Position numbers and translations under genes: made by a program. Shown here piece by piece: positions 1 through 5,445 of a DNA stretch of 7,777 bases; position 1 is the first letter of the stretch, and every line of letters starts with the position of its first letter. The stretch spans positions 1 to 7,777 of the forward strand of contig DLVP01000144.1 of the NCBI GenBank assembly GCA_003445125.1, read 5' to 3'. The notes beneath the pieces are model-generated. The model had not been told where the DNA came from. It saw only the letters and a list, made by a program, of their open reading frames with translations, and did not search any database. The stretch is from Oscillospiraceae bacterium. Its GTDB lineage: Bacteria > Bacillota > Clostridia > Oscillospirales > Ruminococcaceae.

Positions 1-548
1 CCCCGCCGCAAAGGAGCTCCCGGATAAGATTCCCCGATATTTTCAATCGGCACATTGCGCACGATCTCGATGTCGCTTCCGTAATAGTATGTCAGAATCT
101 GATAGGTGGACAGCCCGCGGTTTGCCAGATCAACCGTTCCCCACTGCGACAACCCGCCGCAGGTGACGGTCGTACCGTTGCAGTACTGGGCAAAGAGCGG
201 CTCAAAAGAACCCACGCGGCGGATATAACTGTTGAAGATATCGTCCACAATATTCGCCACATTCTGGAAAATATCGCGCCCGTTGCGGAAGGACTGGTCA
301 TAGGAGGTGCTGCTCGTGATATCGAAATTATACCCGCGGCTGCGGTACCATTCCGTATACACACGGTTGAGCGCAAAAGAAATCTGCGCATAAATATTGG
401 CACGCAGGGCGTTTTCGGGCCAAGTGGGATAAATTTCGCTGCTCGCAACATTTTTGATATAATCCGGGAATGTGACCGTCACATTTCTGGCATTGGACGA
501 CGGCGTTCCCAGATGCACGGTAATATACTGCGGAATAACAACCGGCAT
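1..548 (-). CDS. SleC-like spore cortex-lytic protein, SpoIID/LytB-like domain (C-terminus off window)
   Basis: The visible 182 residues read as a SpoIID/LytB-type lytic domain of the kind found in clostridial SleC cortex-lytic enzymes, which cleave spore cortex peptidoglycan during germination. Near the N-terminus it has 'YITVHLG', then 'VASSEIYPTWPENALRAN' (about residues 34-51), which resembles the SpoIID motif containing the catalytic Glu; here that is E38. Further on come 'DITSSTSYDQ', then 'LFAQYCNG' and 'GLSQWG' followed by 'YQILTYYYG', matching the end of the SpoIID fold. It ends at the window edge in 'SYPGAPLRR', where family members continue into a PG_binding_1 domain, so such a domain probably lies outside. 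The start at 548 is fixed by a perfect GGAGG that overlaps the TAA of the upstream gene (11-bp gap), which indicates translational coupling. No signal peptide is visible. In the SleC proteins I remember, a beta-sandwich domain precedes this part in the same chain; here it sits in the neighbouring gene. Family assignment is strong; activity is inferred. Confidence 0.85.
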   Translation of the reverse strand, partial: MPVVIPQYITVHLGTPSSNARNVTVTFPDYIKNVASSEIYPTWPENALRANIYAQISFALNRVYTEWYRSRGYNFDITSSTSYDQSFRNGRDIFQNVANIVDDIFNSYIRRVGSFEPLFAQYCNGTTVTCGGLSQWGTVDLANRGLSTYQILTYYYGSDIEIVRNVPIENIGESYPGAPLRR

Positions 549-559
549 AATGTTCCTCC

Positions 560-1624
560 TTACAGGTCGTAATCGCCGACCACAAACATTTCTTCCCCGC
601 TCTGATCTCCGCGCGGAAGCGGCTCGATATTGACAGGAACAATCGAAGTGATTCCCGCAAACAGCGTCACGCCGATCACCTTTTGTGTGTAATATCCTTT
701 TTTCTGCACCAGCACATTATACCGCGCAAACGGGTCGCTGAACCCCGGCTTTTCGGACTTGTATTCCGGCGGGGCAGGCAGTTCGATCGGCTGGGTTTTT
801 CCGTTTTCGTCGGTCTGCTGAACGGAAAGAACTTTTTCCGCACCGTCGGCGTTCACCTGTTCGGACACCGTGACCGAGGCGTTCTCAAGCGGCAGTGCCT
901 GGCGTGCCAGGAACACTTGGACAATCAGACGTGCGGTGCCGGTGTAATCCGAAAAATCGTACGGATTTCGCGGCACGGTTTTCTCCCCTGTACGGGTTCT
1001 TTCCAACGGCTGCACCGGTTGACGGGACTCGATTCGCGCCGCATCCTCCGACGGCGTTTCCTTCGTCGGATCGGCAGGGGTCGGCGGCTCGGATTCCGCC
1101 GGCGTGGGTATTTCCTCCCTCTGCTCGGTTTCCGTTGTCAGTTTTCTCTCCCGTTCGCCGATCTCATGGTCCAGCTGAGCCTTGCGGCGCTCCAGTTCGG
1201 CAATTTCTTCTCTTGCCGCGCGGGTGCGTTCGTACAGCTGCAGCAGCTCCTGCTCTTCGCGGATTTTTTCGTTTTCCTCGCCTTCCTCTTCCGAAGGCGT
1301 CGCCGCGGATTCCGACGGTGCATTTGCAGGGACGGCATCTTCTTCCGACGACATCGGTGCTTGTGCGGGAACGGCGTCCTCCGCCAAAGTCGGCGGTGTC
1401 TGTGCGGGAACGGCGTCCGCTGTTTCCCGCACGGTCTGCACGGCAGGCGCTGCGTCCTCTGTCCGCGCGGACACTTCCGCATCCTGCGGCGTCTGCTGCA
1501 CAGCCGCCGTCGGAGGCTCCGGAGTTTTCTTCTCCGCCATACGCATCATATCATTGCGATAACGTTCGACCATCTTTTTCCACAATTCTCCCGACAAACG
1601 GGACAGATCTTCTCGTTCGTTCAT
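560..1624 (-). CDS. Coiled-coil, low-complexity protein with a SleC-type N-terminal beta domain
   Basis: A 354-residue protein of mosaic build. Residues 1-32 form a charged helix-prone head. Residues 33-118 are Ala/Pro/Glu-rich and include three tandem 13-residue repeats beginning DAVPA(Q/N) at 70-108. Residues 119-170 are a likely coiled coil (Glu/Arg/Leu-rich, e.g. 'REEIAELERRKAQLDHEIGE'). Residues 171-225 are a second Pro/Glu/Thr linker. Residues 226-354 are a globular beta domain with 'LPLENASVTV', 'TDENGKTQPIELPAPP', 'KKGYY' and 'GITSIVPVNIEPLP'. That last part resembles the carboxypeptidase-regulatory-like domain at the N-terminus of SleC-type proteins. I chose the ATG at 1624, which has an AAAGGG ribosome-binding site; the in-frame ATG at 1660 falls inside the candidate -10 element and has no good site. 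There is no signal peptide or membrane segment. It is probably the partner of the downstream SpoIID-like gene, in a spore-cortex role. The C-terminal match is moderate; the function of the N-terminal part is unknown. Confidence 0.8.
   Translation of the reverse strand: MNEREDLSRLSGELWKKMVERYRNDMMRMAEKKTPEPPTAAVQQTPQDAEVSARTEDAAPAVQTVRETADAVPAQTPPTLAEDAVPAQAPMSSEEDAVPANAPSESAATPSEEEGEENEKIREEQELLQLYERTRAAREEIAELERRKAQLDHEIGERERKLTTETEQREEIPTPAESEPPTPADPTKETPSEDAARIESRQPVQPLERTRTGEKTVPRNPYDFSDYTGTARLIVQVFLARQALPLENASVTVSEQVNADGAEKVLSVQQTDENGKTQPIELPAPPEYKSEKPGFSDPFARYNVLVQKKGYYTQKVIGVTLFAGITSIVPVNIEPLPRGDQSGEEMFVVGDYDL
1301..1417 (-). repeat. Three tandem 39-bp coding repeats (13 aa each)
   Basis: Within the low-complexity part of the coiled-coil gene, residues 70-82, 83-95 and 96-108 align as DAVPAQTPPTLAE, DAVPAQAPMSSEE and DAVPANAPSESAA. 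On the plus strand the conserved core reads close to 'tgtgcgggaacggcgtcc' in the two right-hand copies and is more diverged in the left-hand one. The repeat is in frame, so gain or loss of units would change linker length without a frameshift. Confidence 0.85.
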
Positions 1625-1657
1625 GATATCAGCCCTTTCTTCTTTGCGTTCTGTACC

Positions 1658-1688
1658 CATATATACGCAAAAACCGCCGTCCGTATGC
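1658..1688 (-). promoter_or_regulatory. Candidate promoter of the SleC-like gene pair
   Basis: On the minus strand GCATA (1684-1688) is followed after 18 bp by TATATATG (1658-1665), giving a predicted transcript start near 1651 and a short leader to the ATG at 1624. The GCATA element resembles the -35 box of forespore sigma factors (sigma-F/sigma-G type), but the downstream element is only a partial match to their -10 consensus, and no good sigma-A -35 box is present. It sits just downstream of the hairpin at 1702-1732, as expected for a new transcription unit. Inference from pattern only. Confidence 0.35.
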
Positions 1689-1701
1689 TCCGGAAAATTA
1701 C

Positions 1702-1732
1702 AAAAAGCGCCGCGTGAAGCGGCGCTTTTTTT
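1702..1732 (-). terminator. Rho-independent terminator with T-runs on both strands
   Basis: A perfect 7-bp GC stem (GCGCCGC at 1707-1713 with GCGGCGC at 1719-1725) around a 5-nt loop, extended by A/T pairs. The T-run is TTTTT on the minus strand and TTTTTTT on the plus strand, so it could work in either direction. On the minus strand it lies between the P-loop gene and the SleC-like pair and would end read-through from the pgi unit. There is no plus-strand gene to the left for it to serve. Confidence 0.75.
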
Positions 1733-1800
1733 GTGCGGTCATTGCCTTTTTCATGAAGGGCTTTGCCTCTGTCGGCAGAAGCCGGATTCATTAAATGACG

Positions 1801-1847
1801 ACCCCCGCCCGATGCGGACTCTGAATGAGTCCGCATCGGGCGGGGGT
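1801..1847 (-). terminator. Long perfect hairpin after the P-loop gene, without a U-tract
   Basis: A perfect 21-bp inverted repeat (arms 1801-1821 and 1827-1847) with a 5-nt loop TGAAT, starting 23 bp past the stop codon of the P-loop gene. The arm is very GC-rich (CCCCCGCCC at its outer end). Neither strand carries a proper T-run next to it (minus strand continues CGTCATTTAATG), so it is not canonical. It may act as a 3'-end stabilising stem or weak terminator, with the hairpin at 1702-1732 as the true stop. The position supports a 3'-end role. Confidence 0.6.
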
Positions 1848-1870
1848 GTTACTTTGGATGTAAAATTTTC

Positions 1871-2281
1871 TTATTCCGCCAAGCCCTGCAATTTGCCGTT
1901 CAGCTCGGATTTGTCGCACGAAACCGTGAACACAATATTGACATCCTTCGCCGCTTCCAGCGCCTCGATCTTCTCGATCATTGCCGCCAGCTCGTCGGTG
2001 TTTCTGCCGCCGATACGCAGCGTGCCGTCGATGAACAGATCCGTGATATCGTAATTGCCTGCAAGCACACCGGTAATCATGCCGTAAAAGGCGTCGTATC
2101 CCTCAATATTATAAAGATCGACATCGATCAGTCGGACGGAATGATCGATATTATAGGTCAACTGGAGCTGTTTTTCAATGCAAACGACGCTACCTTTCGT
2201 GGTACGGGCTGCCTCATTGATTCTATCCACCAGAATCTTTGTTTTTCCGGAGCCTTTTTTGCCTACGATAAGTTTAATCAT
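1871..2281 (-). CDS. Small conserved P-loop NTP-binding protein
   Basis: A 136-residue soluble protein with a clear Walker A motif GKKGSGKT (residues 7-14) immediately after the first beta strand. A hydrophobic strand ending in Asp, 'DLFID' (81-85), could be Walker B, and 'NIVFTVSCD' (115-123) could be the next core strand. It matches my memory of a short conserved clostridial P-loop family of unknown function; no catalytic or partner domain is attached, so this is essentially a minimal nucleotide-binding fold. The ATG at 2281 has an excellent AAGGAGG site 7 bp upstream. It lies 59 bp downstream of pgi with no terminator between, so it is probably co-transcribed from the pgi promoter. Nucleotide binding is well supported; substrate and pathway are unknown, and I do not give it a symbol. 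Confidence 0.85.
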   Translation of the reverse strand: MIKLIVGKKGSGKTKILVDRINEAARTTKGSVVCIEKQLQLTYNIDHSVRLIDVDLYNIEGYDAFYGMITGVLAGNYDITDLFIDGTLRIGGRNTDELAAMIEKIEALEAAKDVNIVFTVSCDKSELNGKLQGLAE

Positions 2282-2340
2282 ACTTGTTCCTCCTTGCAGG
2301 TTTCCCTGTTTTTATTTAAATGCACATGGCACTTAAAGTC

Positions 2341-3678
2341 TCAGCCGAGCTTTGCTTCCAAAGCTGCTTTTTCCTTCTCATATCCCGGTTTTCCGAGCAG
2401 CGCGAACATATTTTTCTTATAGCTCTCCACGCCCGGCTGGTTAAAGGGATTGACGCCCAGAAGATATCCGGAGATAGCGCACGCTTTTTCAAAGAAGTAG
2501 ACCATATAGCCGAATTCTTCCTCGTCCATCTTCTCTACTTCCAGAATCACGTTCGGCACGCCGCCTTCGGTATGTGCCAGCACCGTTCCGCCGAACGCCT
2601 TCTGATTGACGACCGACATATTCTGGTTGGAAAGGAAGTTCAGTCCGTCGAAGTTATCCGGATCGGGCTTGATGAACAGGTCGTGCTTGGGGGTCTTGAT
2701 ATTGACCACCGTCTCAAACATCACCCGTGCGCCATCTTGGACAAACTGTCCCATCGAATGAAGATCGGTGGAGAACACCGCCGCCGCCGGGAACAGTCCT
2801 TTGTTGTCTTTTCCTTCGCTTTCGCCGAACAATTGTTTGAACCACTCTGCCATCATCGTGAACGCAGGTTCATAGCTGACCAGCATTTCCACGGATTTGC
2901 CCTTCCGATACAGAATATTGCGGATTGCCGCATATTTATAGCAATCGTTTTTCTCCAGGTCGCAGACCGTCAGCGCTTTTTGCTTTTCCTGTGCGCCCTT
3001 CATGATCTTCTCGATATCGATACCCGCCACGGCGATCGGCAGCAGACCCACTGCCGTCAGCACGGAATATCTTCCGCCGACATCGTCCGGAACGACAAAC
3101 GTCTCATAGCCTTCGCGGTCGGACAGTTCCTTCAGCGTTCCCTTGGCTTTATCGGTGGTGGCGAAAATACGCTCACGCGCGCCTTCTTTTCCGTATTTCT
3201 TTTCCAGCAGTTCGCGGAACACGCGGAACGCCAGTGCCGGTTCGGTCGTCGTACCGGATTTGGAAATGATGTTCACCGACACGTCGCGGCCCTCGCAGAT
3301 TTCCAGCACTTCATTGAGGTGCGTGGCGCTGATGCCGTTGCCCACGAAATAAATATCTGGGGTGTCCTTTTTCAGATTATTATACAGCGGAGAGGTTAGC
3401 AGTTCGATTGCCGCACGTGCGCCGAGGTACGATCCGCCGATGCCGATGACCACGAACACATCGGTGTTTTTCTTGATCTTTTCCGCCGCTTTCCGAATCC
3501 GCGCAAACTCGTCTTTATCGTAATTTGTCGGGAGATCCACCCAGCCGAGAAAATCGTTTCCCAGTCCGCTTTTTTCCTCCAGACGTTTTGCTGCGTCGTA
3601 CACCTGAGTTTCGATCCCGGTATACTCATGGTCGGAAATAAATCCTTCCAAATGCTTTGTATTCAATTTCAGTCCCAT
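2341..3678 (-). CDS. pgi: Glucose-6-phosphate isomerase
   Basis: Interconverts glucose 6-phosphate and fructose 6-phosphate in glycolysis and gluconeogenesis, in the cytoplasm. The 445-residue length is typical of the shorter Gram-positive form. Two sugar-isomerase (SIS) domains are visible: '[13 protein letters not shown]' (77-89), and '[14 protein letters not shown]' (139-152) for phosphate binding. Active-site residues can be placed by family comparison: E286 in 'GESEGKD', H307 in 'STDLHSMGQ' and K421 in 'NQPGVESYK', the last being the PROSITE-type PGI signature. Nothing is missing or broken. The start at 3678 is preceded by AAAGGA at suitable spacing, and a strong sigma-A promoter lies just upstream. 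The P-loop gene follows, probably in the same transcript. Identification is secure. Confidence 0.97.
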   Translation of the reverse strand: MGLKLNTKHLEGFISDHEYTGIETQVYDAAKRLEEKSGLGNDFLGWVDLPTNYDKDEFARIRKAAEKIKKNTDVFVVIGIGGSYLGARAAIELLTSPLYNNLKKDTPDIYFVGNGISATHLNEVLEICEGRDVSVNIISKSGTTTEPALAFRVFRELLEKKYGKEGARERIFATTDKAKGTLKELSDREGYETFVVPDDVGGRYSVLTAVGLLPIAVAGIDIEKIMKGAQEKQKALTVCDLEKNDCYKYAAIRNILYRKGKSVEMLVSYEPAFTMMAEWFKQLFGESEGKDNKGLFPAAAVFSTDLHSMGQFVQDGARVMFETVVNIKTPKHDLFIKPDPDNFDGLNFLSNQNMSVVNQKAFGGTVLAHTEGGVPNVILEVEKMDEEEFGYMVYFFEKACAISGYLLGVNPFNQPGVESYKKNMFALLGKPGYEKEKAALEAKLG

Positions 3679-3708
3679 GTTTTATCATTCCTTTGTTGTG
3701 ATACCTTT

Positions 3709-3737
3709 ATCATACACGAAAACCGCGTGTTTTTCAA
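3709..3737 (-). promoter_or_regulatory. Sigma-A promoter of pgi
   Basis: On the minus strand TTGAAA (3732-3737) and TATGAT (3709-3714) are separated by exactly 17 bp; each differs from consensus by one base. The predicted start site is near 3702, giving a leader of about 24 nt to the pgi ATG. No terminator lies between the preceding carboxypeptidase stop and this promoter, so some read-through from upstream is also possible. Confidence 0.8.
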
Positions 3738-3775
3738 GTCCCAAACCACAAACTTACATGAAAATCGACAAATTT

Positions 3776-4999
3776 CTATTTCATTTGCGTGAGGATCGAC
3801 AAAAAATCCCGCAGGCAGATCAAAAACGTGCGTTTTTCCACCGTTTCGCCTGCCGTGATCGGACATTCTCCGACGGTCTCCTCGCCGATTTTCAGAATCA
3901 CCTTTCCGATGACGTCGCCCTCCGCTACCGGTGCTTCCAGGCTCTCCGCCAGCTGCACCTCCTGCTTGATCTGTGATTTTTGTCCTTTTTCCAGCAGAAT
4001 ACTGTCCGCACGGCAAACCGACGACACCTCCGGGGCGGTTCCGTGCGTTACCTTCACGGGGGACAGCTCGGAAAGCTCAGGCTGCGTGATTTCATAATTG
4101 GCAAATCCGTAATCCAGCAGCTTCCTTGCGGAGAAAAAACGGTCATCCGTTGTGGTGCTTCCGAGATTGACGGCAATCAGCTGCATTCCGTCACGTTTCG
4201 CAGCGGCGGCAAGGCAATATCCCGCGCCGTCGGTCGTTCCCGTTTTCAGTCCGTTGGCGCCTTTATAAAACCGAATCAGTTTATTCGTATTGACCAGCTG
4301 CGTTTCCCCGTCACGCAGACTGTCCATCCACACGGTCGTATAATCAAAGATTTTCTCGTGCTTCAGCAGCTCGCGTGACATCAGTGCAATATCCCGTGCG
4401 CTTGTGCGATGGTTCGGATCGTCAAAGCCCGTGCAGTTGACAAACGTCGTGTTTTCCATTCCGAGCTCCTTTGCCCGCTCGTTCATCAGTCGGACAAATC
4501 CCTCTTCGCTTCCCGCCACGTGCTCCGCCAACGCCACAGTAGCATCGTTGGCGCTGGAAATTGCCGCTGCTTTCAACAGTTCGTTCACCGTCATCGTTTC
4601 GCCGACCTTCAGCCAGATCTGCGATCCGCCCATGGAGTTGGCGTGCTCCGAGCAGGTCACGGTATCATCCAGATGAATTTTTCCCTCGTCCAGTGCCTCC
4701 ATCGTGAGCAGAAGCGACATGATTTTGGTGATCGACGCCGGCTGCATCGGTTCGTCGGCGTTCTTTTCCGCCAACACCTTCCCGCTCGACGCCTCCATCA
4801 GCAGATACGATTTCGCTTTGATTTCCAGCGTCGTCGGGTCGGCATCGACCAGCGCGCTGTCGATATCCTCGATCATCACGCCCGCCGCCGTCAATGCGTC
4901 CACCTTTCCCGGATCGTTGTCCGCATACGATGCCGACACGCCGCATGGCAATGCCAGAAGCACCGCCAGAAAAAAAGCCCACACCTGTTTTCTTTTCAT
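3776..4999 (-). CDS. D-alanyl-D-alanine carboxypeptidase (peptidase S11, PBP5/DacF type)
   Basis: A secreted or membrane-attached penicillin-binding protein that removes the terminal D-Ala from peptidoglycan stem peptides, limiting cross-linking. All three S11 active-site motifs are present in order: SxxK as S89-I-T-K92, SxN as S149-A-N151, and KTG as K252-T-G254. Residues 1 to about 26 form a signal peptide (MKRK, hydrophobic core, A-S-A-S-Y-A cleavage region). The C-terminal 120 residues fit the PBP5 beta-rich C-domain, and the last stretch 'TFLICLRDFLSILTQMK' could be the usual amphipathic membrane anchor. Length 407 is normal. The start at 4999 has AAAGGGG 7 bp upstream. It stands between the HPr-like terminator and the pgi promoter. 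Whether it is the vegetative DacA or sporulation DacF/DacB type cannot be settled from sequence alone, so no symbol is given. Confidence 0.95.
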   Translation of the reverse strand: MKRKQVWAFFLAVLLALPCGVSASYADNDPGKVDALTAAGVMIEDIDSALVDADPTTLEIKAKSYLLMEASSGKVLAEKNADEPMQPASITKIMSLLLTMEALDEGKIHLDDTVTCSEHANSMGGSQIWLKVGETMTVNELLKAAAISSANDATVALAEHVAGSEEGFVRLMNERAKELGMENTTFVNCTGFDDPNHRTSARDIALMSRELLKHEKIFDYTTVWMDSLRDGETQLVNTNKLIRFYKGANGLKTGTTDGAGYCLAAAAKRDGMQLIAVNLGSTTTDDRFFSARKLLDYGFANYEITQPELSELSPVKVTHGTAPEVSSVCRADSILLEKGQKSQIKQEVQLAESLEAPVAEGDVIGKVILKIGEETVGECPITAGETVEKRTFLICLRDFLSILTQMK

Positions 5000-5021
5000 A
5001 CCCGTACCCCTTTCTTTGTCT

Positions 5022-5055
5022 CATATATATGAGGCGTCCGACGTCGGGTATGCAA
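5022..5055 (-). promoter_or_regulatory. Candidate promoter of the carboxypeptidase gene with two palindromes
   Basis: On the minus strand TTGCATA (5049-5055) directly follows the T-run of the HPr-like terminator, and TATATATG (5022-5029) lies 19 bp after GCATA. A sigma-A reading is poor because no good -10 lies 17 bp from TTGCAT. A forespore-sigma reading (GCATA as -35) is possible but the -10 is only partial. The element overlaps two perfect palindromes, CTCATATATATGAG (5020-5033) and CCGACGTCGG (5038-5047), which could be operators. A promoter is needed here because of the terminator just upstream; its class is uncertain. Confidence 0.35.
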
Positions 5056-5083
5056 AACGGGATGTGCCGAAAGGCGCATCCCG
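5054..5083 (-). terminator. Rho-independent terminator of the HPr-like gene
   Basis: An 11-bp stem with one internal mismatch on the minus strand (arms 5073-5083 and 5058-5068), a TTTC tetraloop and a TTTT run (5054-5057), starting a few bases after the TGA of the HPr-like gene. It separates this gene from the carboxypeptidase gene downstream. Confidence 0.75.
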
Positions 5084-5088
5084 CTCAC

Positions 5089-5319
5089 TCATTTTACAAT
5101 ATACGGATTGATTTCTTTCAGGAAATCGGCGCAGTCGTCCGAATACACCTTCATTTGGATTTCCTTCGACAGATCCAAGCTGAAAATACCCATAATGGAC
5201 TTGGCATCCACGGCATAGCGTCCGGAAACCAGATCGACTTCAAAATCATACTTGGAAACGCTGTTGACAAACGCTTTGACATCGTTGATCGTATCAAACT
5301 TGATTGTTAATTCTTTCAT
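5089..5319 (-). CDS. HPr-like protein lacking the phosphorylatable histidine
   Basis: A 76-residue protein with HPr-fold features. 'VDAKSIMGIFSLDL' (37-50) matches the conserved HPr segment around regulatory Ser46 (here S41), and 'MKELTIKF' and 'EIQMKVYSDD' fit the first and last beta strands. The normal HPr active-site segment (LHARPA, with His15) is replaced by 'FDTINDVKAF', and the whole protein has no histidine. It therefore cannot act as a PTS phosphocarrier in the usual way. A regulatory role through the Ser site, as with Crh, is possible but speculative. The ATG at 5319 is chosen because GGAGG stands 8 bp upstream; an in-frame ATG at 5340 would place that site inside the gene. A strong sigma-A promoter lies upstream and a terminator follows, so it is a single-gene unit. 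Confidence 0.85.
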   Translation of the reverse strand: MKELTIKFDTINDVKAFVNSVSKYDFEVDLVSGRYAVDAKSIMGIFSLDLSKEIQMKVYSDDCADFLKEINPYIVK

Positions 5320-5351
5320 AGGTTCACCCTCCGATTCCAATCTTTGAAAAT

Positions 5352-5380
5352 ATCATACCATTTTCCGAAGTTTTAGTCAA
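5352..5380 (-). promoter_or_regulatory. Sigma-A promoter of the HPr-like gene
   Basis: On the minus strand TTGACT (5375-5380), a 17-bp spacer and TATGAT (5352-5357), with TGG directly before the -10 giving an extended -10. The predicted start site is near 5345, about 26 nt before the ATG. This is among the strongest promoter matches in the window, suggesting high vegetative expression. Confidence 0.85.
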
Positions 5381-5387
5381 CTGCTAA

Positions 5388-5416
5388 TTGCATTTTTATG
5401 AAAAATTTATTATAAT
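5388..5416 (+). promoter_or_regulatory. Sigma-A promoter of mtaB
   Basis: TTGCAT (5388-5393), a 17-bp spacer and a perfect TATAAT (5411-5416), with a predicted start near 5423 and a leader of about 23 nt. It is back to back with the HPr-like promoter; the two -35 boxes are separated by only 7 bp. Confidence 0.8.
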
Positions 5417-5445
5417 AGAAGTATCTTTTCGGGAAGGATTTTTTT

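Noticed and set aside
1625..1660. Upstream in-frame ATG for the coiled-coil gene
   Set aside because: It falls in the candidate -10 element and has no ribosome-binding site, whereas the ATG at 1624 has AAAGGG at good spacing.
683..1717. Long plus-strand open frame of 344 codons opposite the coiled-coil gene
   Set aside because: It is Arg/Phe/Leu/Cys-rich in the way of an antisense shadow of a low-complexity Glu/Ala/Pro gene, crosses the hairpin at 1702-1732, and has no ribosome-binding site of note.
1621..1836. Small minus-strand open frame of 71 codons between the P-loop gene and the SleC-like pair
   Set aside because: It is built from both hairpins and the promoter region, and its start lies inside the long inverted repeat; no support as a gene.
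2320..3399. Plus-strand open frame of 359 codons opposite pgi
   Set aside because: pgi is certain from its active-site motifs; the antisense frame has His/Arg/Phe-rich composition and no recognisable domain.
3715..3734. Possible small plus-strand terminator (ACACG...CGTGT then T-run)
   Set aside because: No plus-strand gene precedes it; the bases are the spacer and -35 of the pgi promoter.
5320..5340. Upstream in-frame ATG for the HPr-like gene
   Set aside because: It would put the strong GGAGG site inside the coding region and add residues that HPr proteins lack.
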